Shown here: one piece after another, positions 33,098 through 44,624 of the stretch
How the letters are laid out: every line of letters begins with the position of its first letter
Numbering within the stretch: the first letter of the stretch is position 1
From: Strigamia acuminata
Taxonomy: Eukaryota; Arthropoda; Chilopoda; Geophilomorpha; Linotaeniidae
Assembly (NCBI GenBank): GCA_949358305.1
Contig: OX442322.1
Location: forward strand, 8,494,001-8,558,000
Length of the DNA: 64,000 nt
Direction of reading: 5' to 3'
Translations under genes and position numbers: made by a program
Notes under the pieces: generated by a model
What the model saw: only the letters and a program-made list of their open reading frames with translations
The model's database searches: none
Told to the model about the DNA's origin: nothing

Positions 33098-34005
33098 TGT
33101 TGCTAGCAACCGCGATGGATTTAATTTTAGCTGTTTTATCTTACCGAAATGATTTGTTTCTTCTCGTAAGTCGTTATTCGATCGCCTCTTCTCTTGGGAT
33201 AATGATTGCTTGTTTAACGTTTTGTAGCTGCGTGTTTAGTGTTTTAGCAAGGTTTCAGGTCTTAAAAAGCCTTGATTTGTGTCCAGCACACTTTCTCGTT
33301 GTTTAGTTCTGACTGTTTCGTTGTCGTGTTTGCTGCACCACGGTGTAGGCAAGTCGGTGATGCGTTATCGGTCACTTCCGGTTTGGGTTTTTTAGTTGTC
33401 TGGTTAGGATTCGGATATGATTTATGTTTTATATAGTTTAAGTTCTTACACTAAGCTTGTATTAGTTGTTAGTACGTTCAATGCTGACATTTACTGATTT
33501 TGTTAGCATTAAGTTGAGTTTTGGCCTTGCCTCCTGCGTGAGACATCTAGTGGCAAGGAGACAAAGTCTGTATTTTTCATTAAGTGTTGTTTTACAAGTT
33601 TTTATTCGGATTCGATTGTTCACGAGATGTTTTGCTCGTGAACTATATACAGTTACATTGTTTAAGTCAGTTTATGTTGACATTTTGAAGTAAAGACATC
33701 GTTTGTTTTTAATGTCTCGTTTTGTTTTCGTTTGAGCTGGCCGCGCGCGCGTTATTTGATGTTCGATCGCAAATAGGCCTCGCCATGCCAGCAGTGTTTT
33801 CTCTTGAGCGTGAGCTCTTTTACAAACAGGTCAGCCACGTTCAGGCCATTAGAGTGGCCAAGTTGATGTCAGGCGCGAACGTCAAGATCACGAAACGATC
33901 CGTCTCGTCGTTCGTTGATCTCGAGGACGGTTTGGGCGGGCCGCGCCGACATTTCTCCCGCCTTCCGGCGCCTTCTTTCACGGTTTTCTGGTGGCGCCGG
34001 AAACA
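33098..34005 (+). repeat. Element C 5' LTR
   Basis: 908 bases, TGTTGCTAGCAACCGCGATG to GGCGCCGGAAACA. It differs from the 3' copy at only about three sites that I noticed, so insertion is recent. Target duplication CCTT at 33094-33097 and 39171-39174. It lacks a clear U5 D-arm complement; only GATCACG (about 33895) fits. Confidence 0.95.
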
Positions 34006-34008
34006 TTT

Positions 34009-34026
34009 TGGTGCCGTGACCAGGAT
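34009..34026 (+). promoter_or_regulatory. Primer-binding site, tRNA-His (C)
   Basis: TGGTGCCGTGACCAGGAT, an exact 18-base match, three bases after the LTR. Confidence 0.92.
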
Positions 34027-34294
34027 GGTCAAGGATCGAGTCGTCCGGACGAAGCAAAGTCGTTTGTGCGCTCAGTGGGTCGTTCGAATCGCGAAAAGGT
34101 TAGGAAGTCGTATTTTCGTCGTAATGGCGTCGTGTTTGCATCGAGTCGAGCCGCCATGAAGCCAGTATCGTGTCGTCGCCGAGTGAGGATTCGAAGGAGC
34201 CCAGCTGGTCGTTCGGGACGTGGTGAACGAGGTCGTCGTAGTCGTCTGGTGCCCCGCTGCTTGGACGGGTTGAACAACGTCGTCAAGCAAGTGG

Positions 34295-34417
34295 ATGTCC
34301 GCCAGGGGTCGTCTGCGCGTACCCGAAGATATCCGTAGTACACAACGCAATAGACTCTCATCTGAACTTTTCGTGTTTTTTATTTTGATTAAGTTATTTG
34401 TTTTTTGTCGTATTTAA
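34295..34417 (+). CDS. Tiny leader frame (C), doubtful
   Basis: 40 codons. They contain STQRN, encoded by the anticodon motif, followed by a hydrophobic stretch (LFVFFILIKLFVF). G, H and B leaders also read TQRN in one frame, followed by hydrophobic residues. The shared peptide may simply follow from the RNA motif and T-rich sequence. Confidence 0.15.
   Translation: MSARGRLRVPEDIRSTQRNRLSSELFVFFILIKLFVFCRI
34341..34350 (+). promoter_or_regulatory. Leader motif complementary to tRNA-His anticodon arm (C)
   Basis: CACAACGCAA, identical to B, G and H, about 315 bases after the primer site, in an element that codes for nothing. That argues for a role in the RNA. Confidence 0.68.
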
Positions 34418-37400
34418 TGCTTTATTCCGATGTTATTTAGTTTTGATTTTTTGTAAAGTCGCAATATCTTTTCTGGTTGAGATACGAGCTTACGTTAACG
34501 TTAGTGATGTTGCCCTCTGGTGGCAGTCTACGGGAATTTCGCTTGCAAGCGGTTCTGAGGTGAATTTAGATAATTTTGATTAGTTTTTCGTATTTTTGGG
34601 CTTCTAAAGCCAAGAGTTCGTTCGTTTCTCGACGAGATTTATTGTGACTGGTGCCAAGCGCCGCTGTCTATTTGTTTTTGTTATGAAAGTGCGTTTTTGA
34701 ATGTTTTCTAAGTATCTGAATAATTTGTTTGTTAAGATTAAGGGTGTTTTCTGCTGAGTGAAATTGATTGGTCGTGACCGTTTCTTTCTCGTTAGTCGAG
34801 TAGTTTCTTGTCGAGTTCCTCTTGCAAGAGAGTTTGAACCGAGTAGTTAGCAGTCACCTTGTCAGTGTGGGCGCTCGCCTGCACGGTTTGACTAAATTTG
34901 TCGTGCCGGTCAAGGCGAGAAAGGGGGTCCGATAGCCATCAGTTTTGTTCAGAATTTTCTTTTTGGAGGGAAAGGTGAAGGGAAACCAATTTATCCCTTT
35001 TCATAGTTTCTTTCGAAGTTGAGTTTGCACGCCACGTGCTAAGGTTTGGGAGAATTATTTAATTTTCTCCTGCATATAGTTGATAAAGAGTTTGTCTGTT
35101 TTTAGTCTGTCTTGTTCTTGTCTTGTGATATGCTCAGGTCCCGTCTTCTATAAGGGATTCTGTCTCTCGTTTACGGTTACTTGGCTAGAAAGTATGTCCA
35201 AGTATTTTCACTTGATGTTTGAATCGATTGGGGGTTTCCGGGGGCCGGTGTCTCGCGAACGTCGATTCGGAGACGGGCAAGACGGTGAAGCCCGACGATT
35301 GTCAGAACGTTCTCCCTAGTTATTCGGGTAGGGAAGCGCTGGTCATTTCCTTGAGTTTGACCTGGAAGAAGTCCCGACGCGACTTCAATGGCTTTCTGGT
35401 TTGTTCTTGAGAATAACCGAATTTCGCCACGCTGAGCTTTAGCGCTCAAAAGATAAGAAGCTCTCTTTCATTACGGGTTGCTTAGCAACTTACCTCTACA
35501 TTTACGCAATTAGACGAGTTGGTGAGTTCATGTCCAACACGGGGTAAGCCAAGTGCAATTGTCAGGTAGTCCCTTTTTCTGAGACTTCAAGTTTTAGTTA
35601 AAATACTGCTATTTCTCTCTTCCTTCTGAACGGAATCCTGTTGCTCCTGAAGGGTTTGGAGACGTCCATTCCTGGGTCAACGGGGGTTGTCCTTCTCTTA
35701 CGGCTCGATAAGCCTGACGTGGGTCCACCGATCCCACAATTTTTCCTCGTGCTAAGTGGAAAAACACATTACAATAGGGCCTCTCGCCTGTAGTTCCCTC
35801 TAGTTTGGTCATGCGTCTGTCCATAGAATACGGTGAAAGCTGGGGGTGGGAAACTAATTTAGGTGCCCTTCGATTCGTGGCGATTCAGTGCCATTTCCTT
35901 CACAAGGGATGGGCAGGATGCGGCCGGATCGTGTAGTGGCTCGCTACTAAAGCGAGTTAATCAATGCTTCTTCTTTTCTCTTTACGGGTGTCGCGACCAG
36001 CGAAAGGTTGGCTGGTAGGCATGCATGATCGTCTCTCTTCTTTCTATTTCCTATCGTCTTGATGGTTCTTGTTGCCATTGTTACGCACAACTGATCAACG
36101 TTGATGCCTTTCTCTTGATTCGTCTTGTCCTTTGTCCAGCAAGTCGGGGTTTATCATTTAAGCGGGTAATAGGTGCTTTTCTTCTCTCAATTTTCTCCTA
36201 TTCAAAGAAATGCAAGTGGTACACAATTCTAGAGTCTTTAGACTTGCAACGACATAAGTCATGATTGGTTGAGCTTGGTGTGATAGGTCCGGGGGTGTGT
36301 TTGGTTTCTCCTCTGCGACTCATTTTGGTTGGAGATTTGAATGCTCTTCCTTCTACCGGCAGCGGTCAAGGTCAAGTAGCTGATATGTTGGGGGTAGTCG
36401 AGATGTTGAGTCTGCACGATGTTCTTCCTCCCATGGTGATGGTTCCACGTCATTTGGGAGAACCCGGGGTTTAGATGACGTAGACATACAAAAGGTAACA
36501 GGTTATAAATTTCTTCTATTTTTCATAAGGCTTTTCTCTATCTGGGTAAAGATGCAATGCGCTTTGGTATAAGATTTCCTTTCCGTCATCTTTTGAACAA
36601 ATTGTACTCTTTCATCAACCCTGATTTAAGTTGGTAAACGACCATGCAGGTTACCCCAAATAATCCTTGCGATACTCTCTTGTTGAAATAGTTATAAGTT
36701 GTCTCTTTCTCTTCTTGCCGCGCATAGTGCGCTGGCGGTTCCTGCAGCCAACGGTCGTGCTTTGACCAATGGCGACGATGTCGGCTTTTTCTGAGCTCAC
36801 ATCGATCAAGAATTCTATTTCTACATCATTAATCCTTTGCAAGCTATACAAAAGCATCCTTGTCATTCTTATACTTCTTATTTGAAATAGTTAGGTTTTT
36901 TGGGTTCATTTCCTCGTGGGTGGGGTCGATATAGATCTTCCATTTTATATCCTTAGTCGCCCGAATTGGGGGTGCATATGGAGTTGATCAAGTCAATAAA
37001 CAGCCCAGGTGCTCCTTCAACCACTCTTTCCTTTTTTTTCTCGTGGGTAGGAATTCCTGCGGTTGAAATTATGGCGGAATATTTCAGTGGGTTGGGTAAC
37101 AGCAACAACGATCTCCCCCATGAAAAACAAAAACAAAAAGGGTTTGGTCTCTGAGGTTCCAGGGAGTTAGTCTAACAAAAGCTTCATTTTTCTTTCTACG
37201 ATAAAAGGCGCTTTCTAGAGTCATGGGCGTCGATGTCGAGGTCAATGGATTCATACAAGCTATTCTTTGACATTTTTAAACAGGTAATAAACAGTATGGC
37301 CTACGGTTCTATATTGATGACGGGATGTCTTCTTGCTTGACAGATGGTAACCTGAGGAAGGGCTACTGAGGTGACTCGGTGGACTACTGGATGGGTTCAG

Positions 37401-38262
37401 GGTTGTGGCTGGTCGGCTCGAGCTTTCGGCGAAGTGCACGTCGTCCGGGGGCAGGGTTGATTTCTGTAGCTCTCTTTCTGTGCAGCTTTACTTCCGTCTC
37501 TTTTCTGTGGTGGCTTCCCAGGAGTCTTTCTTCTTTTCTTTTTAATGTCCTCTTTCTTTTATTTGTTAATCATACTTAGGTTAATGTGAATGTCGGTATC
37601 AAGTTAGTCGCTAAGTACTCTAGTACGTCTATCCTTTGATGGTCCGGGTGCCAGGGATCTAGGTTTACTCGGCGGAGGTGATTCATGTCGGTGTCGGCAA
37701 TTGAGTGCATCTGACCTTCAATGCCTACTCGCCGAGCTCTGGTTTTCCTTTTCTCAATTCAACAGTTGTGTGAAGCTAGTGCGCGCTTGTTGTCATAGAA
37801 CGCCGGGCGCTGAAGCATCGAAGAATGGCTGAGCAACGGAATTGCTTTCTTGATTTTTGTAATTTTGGAATGGTCTTGCGGGTCAGTTGGTCTGACGGAC
37901 GCTGTGTGTTTCTGTCTTTGTGGACATGATGTCACAGTCGACTCACACTAGTCTCGAACAAGGTCTTTTTTGTCATTTCTCTTTTTATTTGATTCAGATA
38001 AATCCTCTTAGGTCTGGGTTGCGCATTTCGCTTTTGCGCAATGGTGCTGAGACTAGCTCGCGTCACATGGAGAGCTAGCCTGCTCTGCTAGTTGTTCGTA
38101 TTTTTTTTAGTTGAGTTTTCGTGTATCGCTTGATCGGCGTCTGCCTTCATTGCGCTATGCTCTTGTAATTAGTAGTCTTTGTGCTCGACCGGCCGGGACA
38201 CGTGATGGTGCCTGTTGGTCAAGCGAGTCTTTGTTGCTTTCTTTTTCTCGCTGGCAATACGC

Positions 38263-39170
38263 TGTTGCTAGCAACCGCGATGGATTTAATTTTAGCTGTT
38301 TTATCTTACCGAAATGATTTGTTTCTTCTCGTAAGTCGTTATTCGATCGCCTCTTCTCTTGGGATAATGATTGCTTGTTTAACGTTTTGTAGCTGCGTGT
38401 TTAGTGTTTTAGCAAGGTTTCAGGTCTTAAAAAGCCTTGATTTGTGTCCAGCACACTTTCTCGTTGTTTAGTTCTGACCGTTTCGTTGTCGTGTTTGCTG
38501 CACCACGGTGTAGGCAAGTCGGTGATGCGTTATCGGTCACTTCCGGTTTGGGTTTTTTAGTTGTCTGGTTAGGATTCGGATATGATTTATGTTTTATATA
38601 GTTTAAGTTCTTACACTAAGCTTGTATTAGTTGTTAGTACGTTCAATGCTGACATTTACTGATTTTGTTAGCATTAAGTTGAGTTTTGGCCTTGCCTCCT
38701 GCGTGAGACATCTAGTGGCAAGGAGACGAAGTCTGTATTTTTCATTAAGTGTTGTTTTACAAGTTTTTATTCGGATTCGATTGTTCACGAGATGTTTTGC
38801 TCGTGAACTATATACAGTTACATTGTTTAAGTCAGTTTATGTTGACATTTTGAAGTAAAGACATCGTTTGTTTTTAATGTCTCGTTTTGTTTTCGTTTGA
38901 GCTGGCCGCGCGCGCGCTATTTGATGTTCGATCGCAAATAGGCCTCGCCATGCCAGCAGTGTTTTCTCTTGAGCGTGAGCTCTTTTACAAACAGGTCAGC
39001 CACGTTCAGGCCATTAGAGTGGCCAAGTTGATGTCAGGCGCGAACGTCAAGATCACGAAACGATCCGTCTCGTCGTTCGTTGATCTCGAGGACGGTTTGG
39101 GCGGGCCGCGCCGACATTTCTCCCGCCTTCCGGCGCCTTCTTTCACGGTTTTCTGGTGGCGCCGGAAACA
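38263..39170 (+). repeat. Element C 3' LTR
   Basis: 908 bases, nearly identical to 33098-34005. It is followed by the second CCTT and then D1 pol. Confidence 0.95.
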
Positions 39171-42011
39171 CCTTCCCTTAATCCAGACTTAATACTCGTT
39201 ATTGTGAGATTCCGTCTCTATTGTATTCCAATAATAGCAGACATTAAGCAAGGGTTTCTCCAAGTAATGATCAACCCTACTCAAACAAACTTTCTACGTT
39301 TTTTGTGGGTCGCTCGTGACTATTTCAAAGAGCCATACTCATGGCAAAATTTGTGGAATAATCTAATGGTTCTGCGAATGATTGTCGTGCCATTTGGCGT
39401 CATTTCTTCTCCATTCCTCTTGTGTGCGACGATTAGGAAACAAGCGAAACAATTTGAAGAAACTCATGCAAAAGAAGTCGACGCACTCGATGATGGAATC
39501 TTCATGGATGATTTGACGTCAGGAGGAGATTTTACAGCCGACACAACATCACATTGCGAGAAACTGAAAATGATATTAGACGACGGAAAGCTTCCCCTCG
39601 TAAAGTGGGCGACCTCAAGCAAGGACGTCTTCAACAATTTGAAAAAAGAAGGTTTTCATATGCGAGGAGAGGAGTTTTTGGACTTAGGAATTATAAAAAT
39701 GCTTGGAATATTGTGGAACACGGCAGAAGATGTCATGATGTTTAACATTCCGACCATTGAAAAAATTCCGAATACAAAGCGAGAAGTTGTTTCATTAATG
39801 GCTTCCATATTCGATCCAATGGGACTCATTGCTCCTGTTGTGCTTCAAATGAAACTGCTAGTTCAAGCAATCTGGATTAGGACAAAAAACTGGGATGAAA
39901 AGATTCTTGACTCAGAGAAAAAAGAAGTCGAAGAGTGGAGTCAAGACATACAAAAATTAAAAGAATTGAAAGTACAACGTTGGCTGCAGACTTATTCCGG
40001 TCAAGACATCACTTTAGAAGTTTTCTGTGACGCAAGCACAAAGGCATTTGGCTGTTCAATTTTTGTCGTCAATCTAGAGGGCAAAAGAACTTTATTGTTG
40101 AGTAAATGTCGTATTGCGCCGACGAAAAAAGTGACTCTTCCTCGGCTTGAATTAACTGCAGCAGTGGTTGGAGTGCGAATGACCAAGTACCTGTTAGAAA
40201 ACTTTCTTCCCGGTTACCCGGTCACTGAGGTGAAATACTACTCGGACTCCACCATAACTCTAGCCTGGATAAATTCGGACAAGAACGTATGGAAGCCATA
40301 CGTCTCAAACCGTGTTCAAGAAATTATTTCTTCAACTAAGCCCGAACAATGGTCTCATGTACCAACAGAATTTAACCCAGCAGATTTATTAACTCGACCA
40401 CATAACTCAAAAACATTGATGCAAAATAAACTTTGGTGGTTTGGAGTTGATGTCTCGAAACTGGAAAAAAGAGAAATTATACAAGAGGATCTTCCAGAAG
40501 AAGAACGAAAAATCGTTGTGATGACAATTCAAGTGACAGAAAGCTTTATTGGTCGATTCTTCAAACGATTCCGAAATTACAACCGACTTTTGAGAGTTTT
40601 CTCATACATTTTGCGATGGAAAAACAAACTTTTGCGCGGTGAGCCTCTCTCGCCACTCGAGTTAGAGGACAACCAATTGAAGATCCTGCAATTTTCCCAG
40701 AAGCTACATTTTTCTGAGGAGATTGATGATGTGAAAAACAAAAGAGAACTGTCTAAACATTCCACCCTACGCAATTTCGAGTTCTTCATTGACGAGGACG
40801 GATTACTTCGACTTCGTAGCCGCTTGAAAAAATCTTTATTGACATTTGATGAGGTTTATCCAATTATCTTGCATTATGATAGTTGGATAACAAGACTGTT
40901 AATTAAAAAAGTGCATTTGGAGTTGCTTCATGGTGACATAAGCGAAACCTTGTATCACCTACGCGAACGATTTTGGATTATTAGAGGAAGAAGAACAATT
41001 CAGACAGTTATGAGAGAATGTGAAATTTGCAGACGAGGAAAACTTGCACTCAACAACCCTTCAACGGGTGACCTTTCTGCTGAACGTGTGACGCCAGCGG
41101 CGCCATTCCAAAACACAGGAGTGGACCACTTGGGTCCCATTTATGTCGGCAGCAACAAGAAGGAAAAGAAAAAAGTTTACATCTTGCTTTTCACGTGTAT
41201 GGTGACCCGTTCCATACATTTAGAAGTTTCAGAGGACCTTTCTGTGCCAAAGTTTTTGCTTGCAATGAGAAGATTTGGGGCACGCCACGGATACCCCGGG
41301 AAGATTTTCTCTGACAACAGTAAGACGTTTGAGCGCGGAAGCCTCGAATTACAATCATGGGGGAAACTCATCGGTCATAATGACGTGAAAACATTCCTAT
41401 CTGAAAAAAGGGTGCTCTGGACATTCATCCCACCGCTTTCTCCATGGATGGGCGGAGCGTGGGAGCGTCTAGTCCGCTCTGTCAAAGATAAACTTCGAAA
41501 GACATTGTTGCGCAGCACCGTAGACTTAGAAACTCTCCAAACTTTGGCTCTGGAAATTAGTTCAGTGCTAAATTCACGACCCTTAAGTTATGTCCCCGAC
41601 AGTGTTGATGGTGGTAGAATTTTGGCACCTGAAAACTTTCTAACCGGAGGTATGCCTAAATACGTAATAAACAAACAATTGAGTGCAATTAAAAAATCAG
41701 ATTTAAGAAAACTGGACATTAAACGACGCCAATTTATTTGGGAGTTCTGGAAAATTTGGAAAAAAAGTTACCTCATGCAATTGAGGAATTTTTATGAATC
41801 CAAAGGTGATAAGTTCTTCAAAAACCCTAAAGTAGACCAAATCGTGTTGCTAGAGAAAATGGGTACTAACCCATATTTTTGGCCCCTTGCTAGGATAAAG
41901 GAAATTTTTCCCGGTGAGGATGGTCAAATCCGTGTTATAAAAGTTGTGCTACCCGATGGACGTGAGTTGAAAAGGTCAGTCAAGCATGTGAGAGCCCTAG
42001 AACTTGAGTGA
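39171..42011 (+). CDS. gag-pol: D1 gag-pol, second part (RT to integrase)
   Basis: Continues D1 after C. Reverse transcriptase motif A reads IADIKQGFLQ, where D2, B and F have IADIKQAFLQ; FMDDL is at about 39503. RNase H has VFCDAS (about 40020). The integrase zinc domain ends ECEICRR, followed by VDHLGP, SDNSKTF and WERLVRS with the catalytic Asp, Asp and Glu. DUF5641 runs to the stop at 42011. There are no stops or frameshifts, so the insertion of C and the Ala-to-Gly change are the only faults I see. The ATG at 39156 lies in the C LTR and is chance. Confidence 0.93.
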   Translation, partial: PSLNPDLILVIVRFRLYCIPIIADIKQGFLQVMINPTQTNFLRFLWVARDYFKEPYSWQNLWNNLMVLRMIVVPFGVISSPFLLCATIRKQAKQFEETHAKEVDALDDGIFMDDLTSGGDFTADTTSHCEKLKMILDDGKLPLVKWATSSKDVFNNLKKEGFHMRGEEFLDLGIIKMLGILWNTAEDVMMFNIPTIEKIPNTKREVVSLMASIFDPMGLIAPVVLQMKLLVQAIWIRTKNWDEKILDSEKKEVEEWSQDIQKLKELKVQRWLQTYSGQDITLEVFCDASTKAFGCSIFVVNLEGKRTLLLSKCRIAPTKKVTLPRLELTAAVVGVRMTKYLLENFLPGYPVTEVKYYSDSTITLAWINSDKNVWKPYVSNRVQEIISSTKPEQWSHVPTEFNPADLLTRPHNSKTLMQNKLWWFGVDVSKLEKREIIQEDLPEEERKIVVMTIQVTESFIGRFFKRFRNYNRLLRVFSYILRWKNKLLRGEPLSPLELEDNQLKILQFSQKLHFSEEIDDVKNKRELSKHSTLRNFEFFIDEDGLLRLRSRLKKSLLTFDEVYPIILHYDSWITRLLIKKVHLELLHGDISETLYHLRERFWIIRGRRTIQTVMRECEICRRGKLALNNPSTGDLSAERVTPAAPFQNTGVDHLGPIYVGSNKKEKKKVYILLFTCMVTRSIHLEVSEDLSVPKFLLAMRRFGARHGYPGKIFSDNSKTFERGSLELQSWGKLIGHNDVKTFLSEKRVLWTFIPPLSPWMGGAWERLVRSVKDKLRKTLLRSTVDLETLQTLALEISSVLNSRPLSYVPDSVDGGRILAPENFLTGGMPKYVINKQLSAIKKSDLRKLDIKRRQFIWEFWKIWKKSYLMQLRNFYESKGDKFFKNPKVDQIVLLEKMGTNPYFWPLARIKEIFPGEDGQIRVIKVVLPDGRELKRSVKHVRALELE

Positions 42012-42071
42012 TTTTTCTTTTGTGAATTTTTTGTGTGGTTCTCCTTCTCTGTCCTTTCGCCGGCAATTCGT

Positions 42072-42148
42072 TGTTGCAAACAACGTGGAAGTATTTTAGA
42101 AATTGCATTTATTACTGTGTTTTATGTCATAATAAATATTCATAGTGT
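42072..42148 (+). repeat. D1 3' LTR, first 77 bases
   Basis: TGTTGCAAACAACGTGGAAG to CATAGTGT, then broken by the family A solo LTR. GTGT at 42145-42148 is repeated at 58790-58793 where the D1 LTR resumes. The GGAAG form matches the D1 5' LTR and not D2 (GGAAA). Confidence 0.95.
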
Positions 42149-42176
42149 TGTTGCAACTGGCCTGGGCTGGGCCAAT
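42149..42176 (-). repeat. Family A solo LTR, first 28 bases
   Basis: TGTTGCAACTGGCCTGGG onward is the inverse of 739-766, the end of the A LTR. D2 cuts it at CAAT. It resumes at 57308. Confidence 0.93.
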
Positions 42177-43687
42177 TGTTGCAAACAACGTGGAAATATT
42201 TTAGAAATTGCATTTATTACTGTGTTTTATGTCATAATAAATATTCATAGTGTAATTGAGTTTTTGCCTAATATTTTCATCTATTGCTTTTCAGGTTTTT
42301 TCTTATTAAAACATTTTCTAGTGTTTTCAGTATTTTTAGTGTCTTTTGTGTTGATATTACATTTTAATTTACTGTTATTTCAAGTGTTTTCAAAGCTTTG
42401 TGTCATTTCTCATTGTTTTCTTATGCATTTTCATGATTTTCGGCAATTTTAGGTACATTTGTCGAAGTGCAGTTCAGTTACGCTACACGCGTGACGTCAT
42501 TTTTCCATTACTAGTCTCGTTTCGTTAGAACTTCTAACGTTTCGTTCTATACTTTCCGAGTTGTTAAGAATTCTATTCACAATTGCTTTCTACTAATTAT
42601 TGTCTGCTCTTTCGACTGGTGTGCTTTATTATTGCCCAAGTGTTTTTGTTTCGTCAGTGCGAACGTTCGTTGTCGGCCACCGCATGGGCGCGGCCGATAA
42701 TGTTCGGTTCGTGCGGCTTACGATCTATTTCAAAGTGTTGTGTTGAATAAATAGTGTGATTTTGTGCAGGAAATAACATTTCCTAATTTTATTTAACATT
42801 CCTTTGTGGTTTTTATAAACATTCTGTGTATCTAATTTCAAATGTACTGGTTTTACCGCCAATATGACGTTCGAGGCCGCCATGTTGGAATTTATCGGTA
42901 ATTCGTTTTTATTTCAATTTGTTTACGATGTATATTGATTGAATTGATTTTACTATTTGTTTACAATGTTTTTTAACCTGAATTCTTATGTTATTTTGTG
43001 TTTTAAAGCCATTTTAAATTCAAATCTTACGGTTTCGTCATCATACTTGTTTGTGATTGGCTATCGCGATCGTCTGCTACACGATCATTGTTTTGTGCTT
43101 CGTTTTCATTGTTTTACTTATTGAATCGAATTGTTATGATTAGCTTTTTTATTCACTGCATTCTTGCGGTCATTTTGATATATTACAAACTGTAATCCGT
43201 GCTAATTTCACAATTTGTCAACTTTGCCTGTATTTCGTTTTCCTCCGTTGCCATGACAACGGAGAATTTTGTGTCTGTATTTCACCGCTAATCGGCTTGG
43301 CGCGTGCCATTTTCGGTATTGCGCATGTGCGGCTCCCTTGAGGGCCAATTACATTCGTGTATTTTATTCAGTTTTCATCTAACCGTTCATTAAAGAAGTT
43401 GTTGAATTTTAGCTCGTGTTTAACTTTATTTCCGCCATCTTTTCCAATGTGTCGGGAGTAGTTAATCTCTTTTCCCCGCTGGCTTATGGATAAACAAGCA
43501 CTCGGATACCTTTCAACAGTGCTCTCGATTGCTTTCTCCTCATGCAACAATGGATTCGGGAGTGATTATTGTGGTTTCCAGCACGGTTTATGTACGTACT
43601 TTGCTATACGATCATCAAATCTTAGTGGCGGGAATTTCAAACCGCAAATGCCCATTTCTTCTATATTCGTGTTGACCGACCGCAACA
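42177..43687 (+). repeat. D2 5' LTR
   Basis: 1511 bases, same ends as D1. Target duplication CAAT at 42173-42176 and 57308-57311. X-box palindrome within 43243-43264; U5 tRNA-His antisense site CTATACGATCA at 43604-43614. Confidence 0.95.
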
Positions 43688-44624
43688 TCGAATATCTAGT
43701 TTTGGTAGCCGTGACCAGGATAGCCGTTGCATTCTTTCTGTGTTTTCGTCGTGACGTCAGTGCAACGTCCGATCGTGCGTTTGGTGCGATCAACGGAATA
43801 ATTTACGTTCGCGATTCGTCGTCTGCTACAAGTAGTGTCAACGTTCAACGTGACTTCAGCCACAACGAGGACAGGTACGGCGTCGAATTTGAACAATCGT
43901 GTGCAAGCAACGGGATCTTCCGGTCGCCATATTTGGATACACAACGCGCTGCGCTGGGAAGACGATTTGCCCCTGGATTATTTGCATTTTCTTGTTTTTG
44001 GAGTTCTGTGTTTTCATTTTGGGGATTTTTATTGCATGAGGGTATTGTTTTGGGTATTCCATTGGTGTTTTTGTTGTTTCATTTGCTAGTTTTGGGGAAA
44101 ATTTTAGTAAAAGTGTTTTCATACCAAATTTTGAAGTGTTTTTTCATTGCATGTTTAGTTCTCCATTATAACCGCCATAAGCGGGGGAGATTAGATTTAT
44201 TTCGAGCAGAACTGACTAGTTTCAAGTTGAATGAGCTGTCAGTAGAGTCAAAATTTAATGTTAAGAGTTATTGGCGTGTTTTGTTGCAAAACGAACCGTC
44301 AATTGTTTTCAAAAGAGTTTATTGGCGTGCTTTGTTGCAAAACAAACCGTCAATTATTTTCAAACTGTGCAGGGTAATTGTGTCACGTTTTATTTACGTA
44401 CACAAAAACCGCTCAAATTTTTGGTCATCCTCGATTGGCCAAACATTTGATATTCTAAAATTCTCACGTGTCACCAAGGACCGTGAAAATTGAGAAATTT
44501 TTGGGGGATAAAATTACAAGGTTTATTCTCTTAAAAATTAAAACAAAGTTGAATTGTCATGCCCGTTTTTATCTGTTCTTTCCAAATTTCACAGCCGAAT
44601 TTTTTGTGAGAGAGGACAGAGAGA
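43688..44624 (+). other. D2 leader
   Basis: Holds the primer site TGGTAGCCGTGACCAGGAT (43703-43721), the anticodon motif (43940-43947), the hairpin (44160-44190) and a 335-codon frame (43486-44493) as in D1, but only one copy of the 69-base unit near its end. Confidence 0.85.

Larger units (their letters stand above)
34006..38262 (+). mobile_element. Element C internal region, non-coding
   Basis: 4257 bases without gag or pol; the longest frame starting inside is about 115 codons. It keeps a perfect primer site and the anticodon motif and ends CTTTTTCTCGCTGGCAATACGC before the 3' LTR, like the autonomous families. Such elements are called large retrotransposon derivatives (LARDs) and depend on proteins made by others; D1 itself or B relatives are possible sources. 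I see nothing recognisable in 34420-38262. Confidence 0.85.

Noticed and set aside
35935-35975. tRNA-like stretch GTAGTGGCTCGCTAC in element C
   Set aside because: No second arm, T-loop or acceptor stem can be formed around it.
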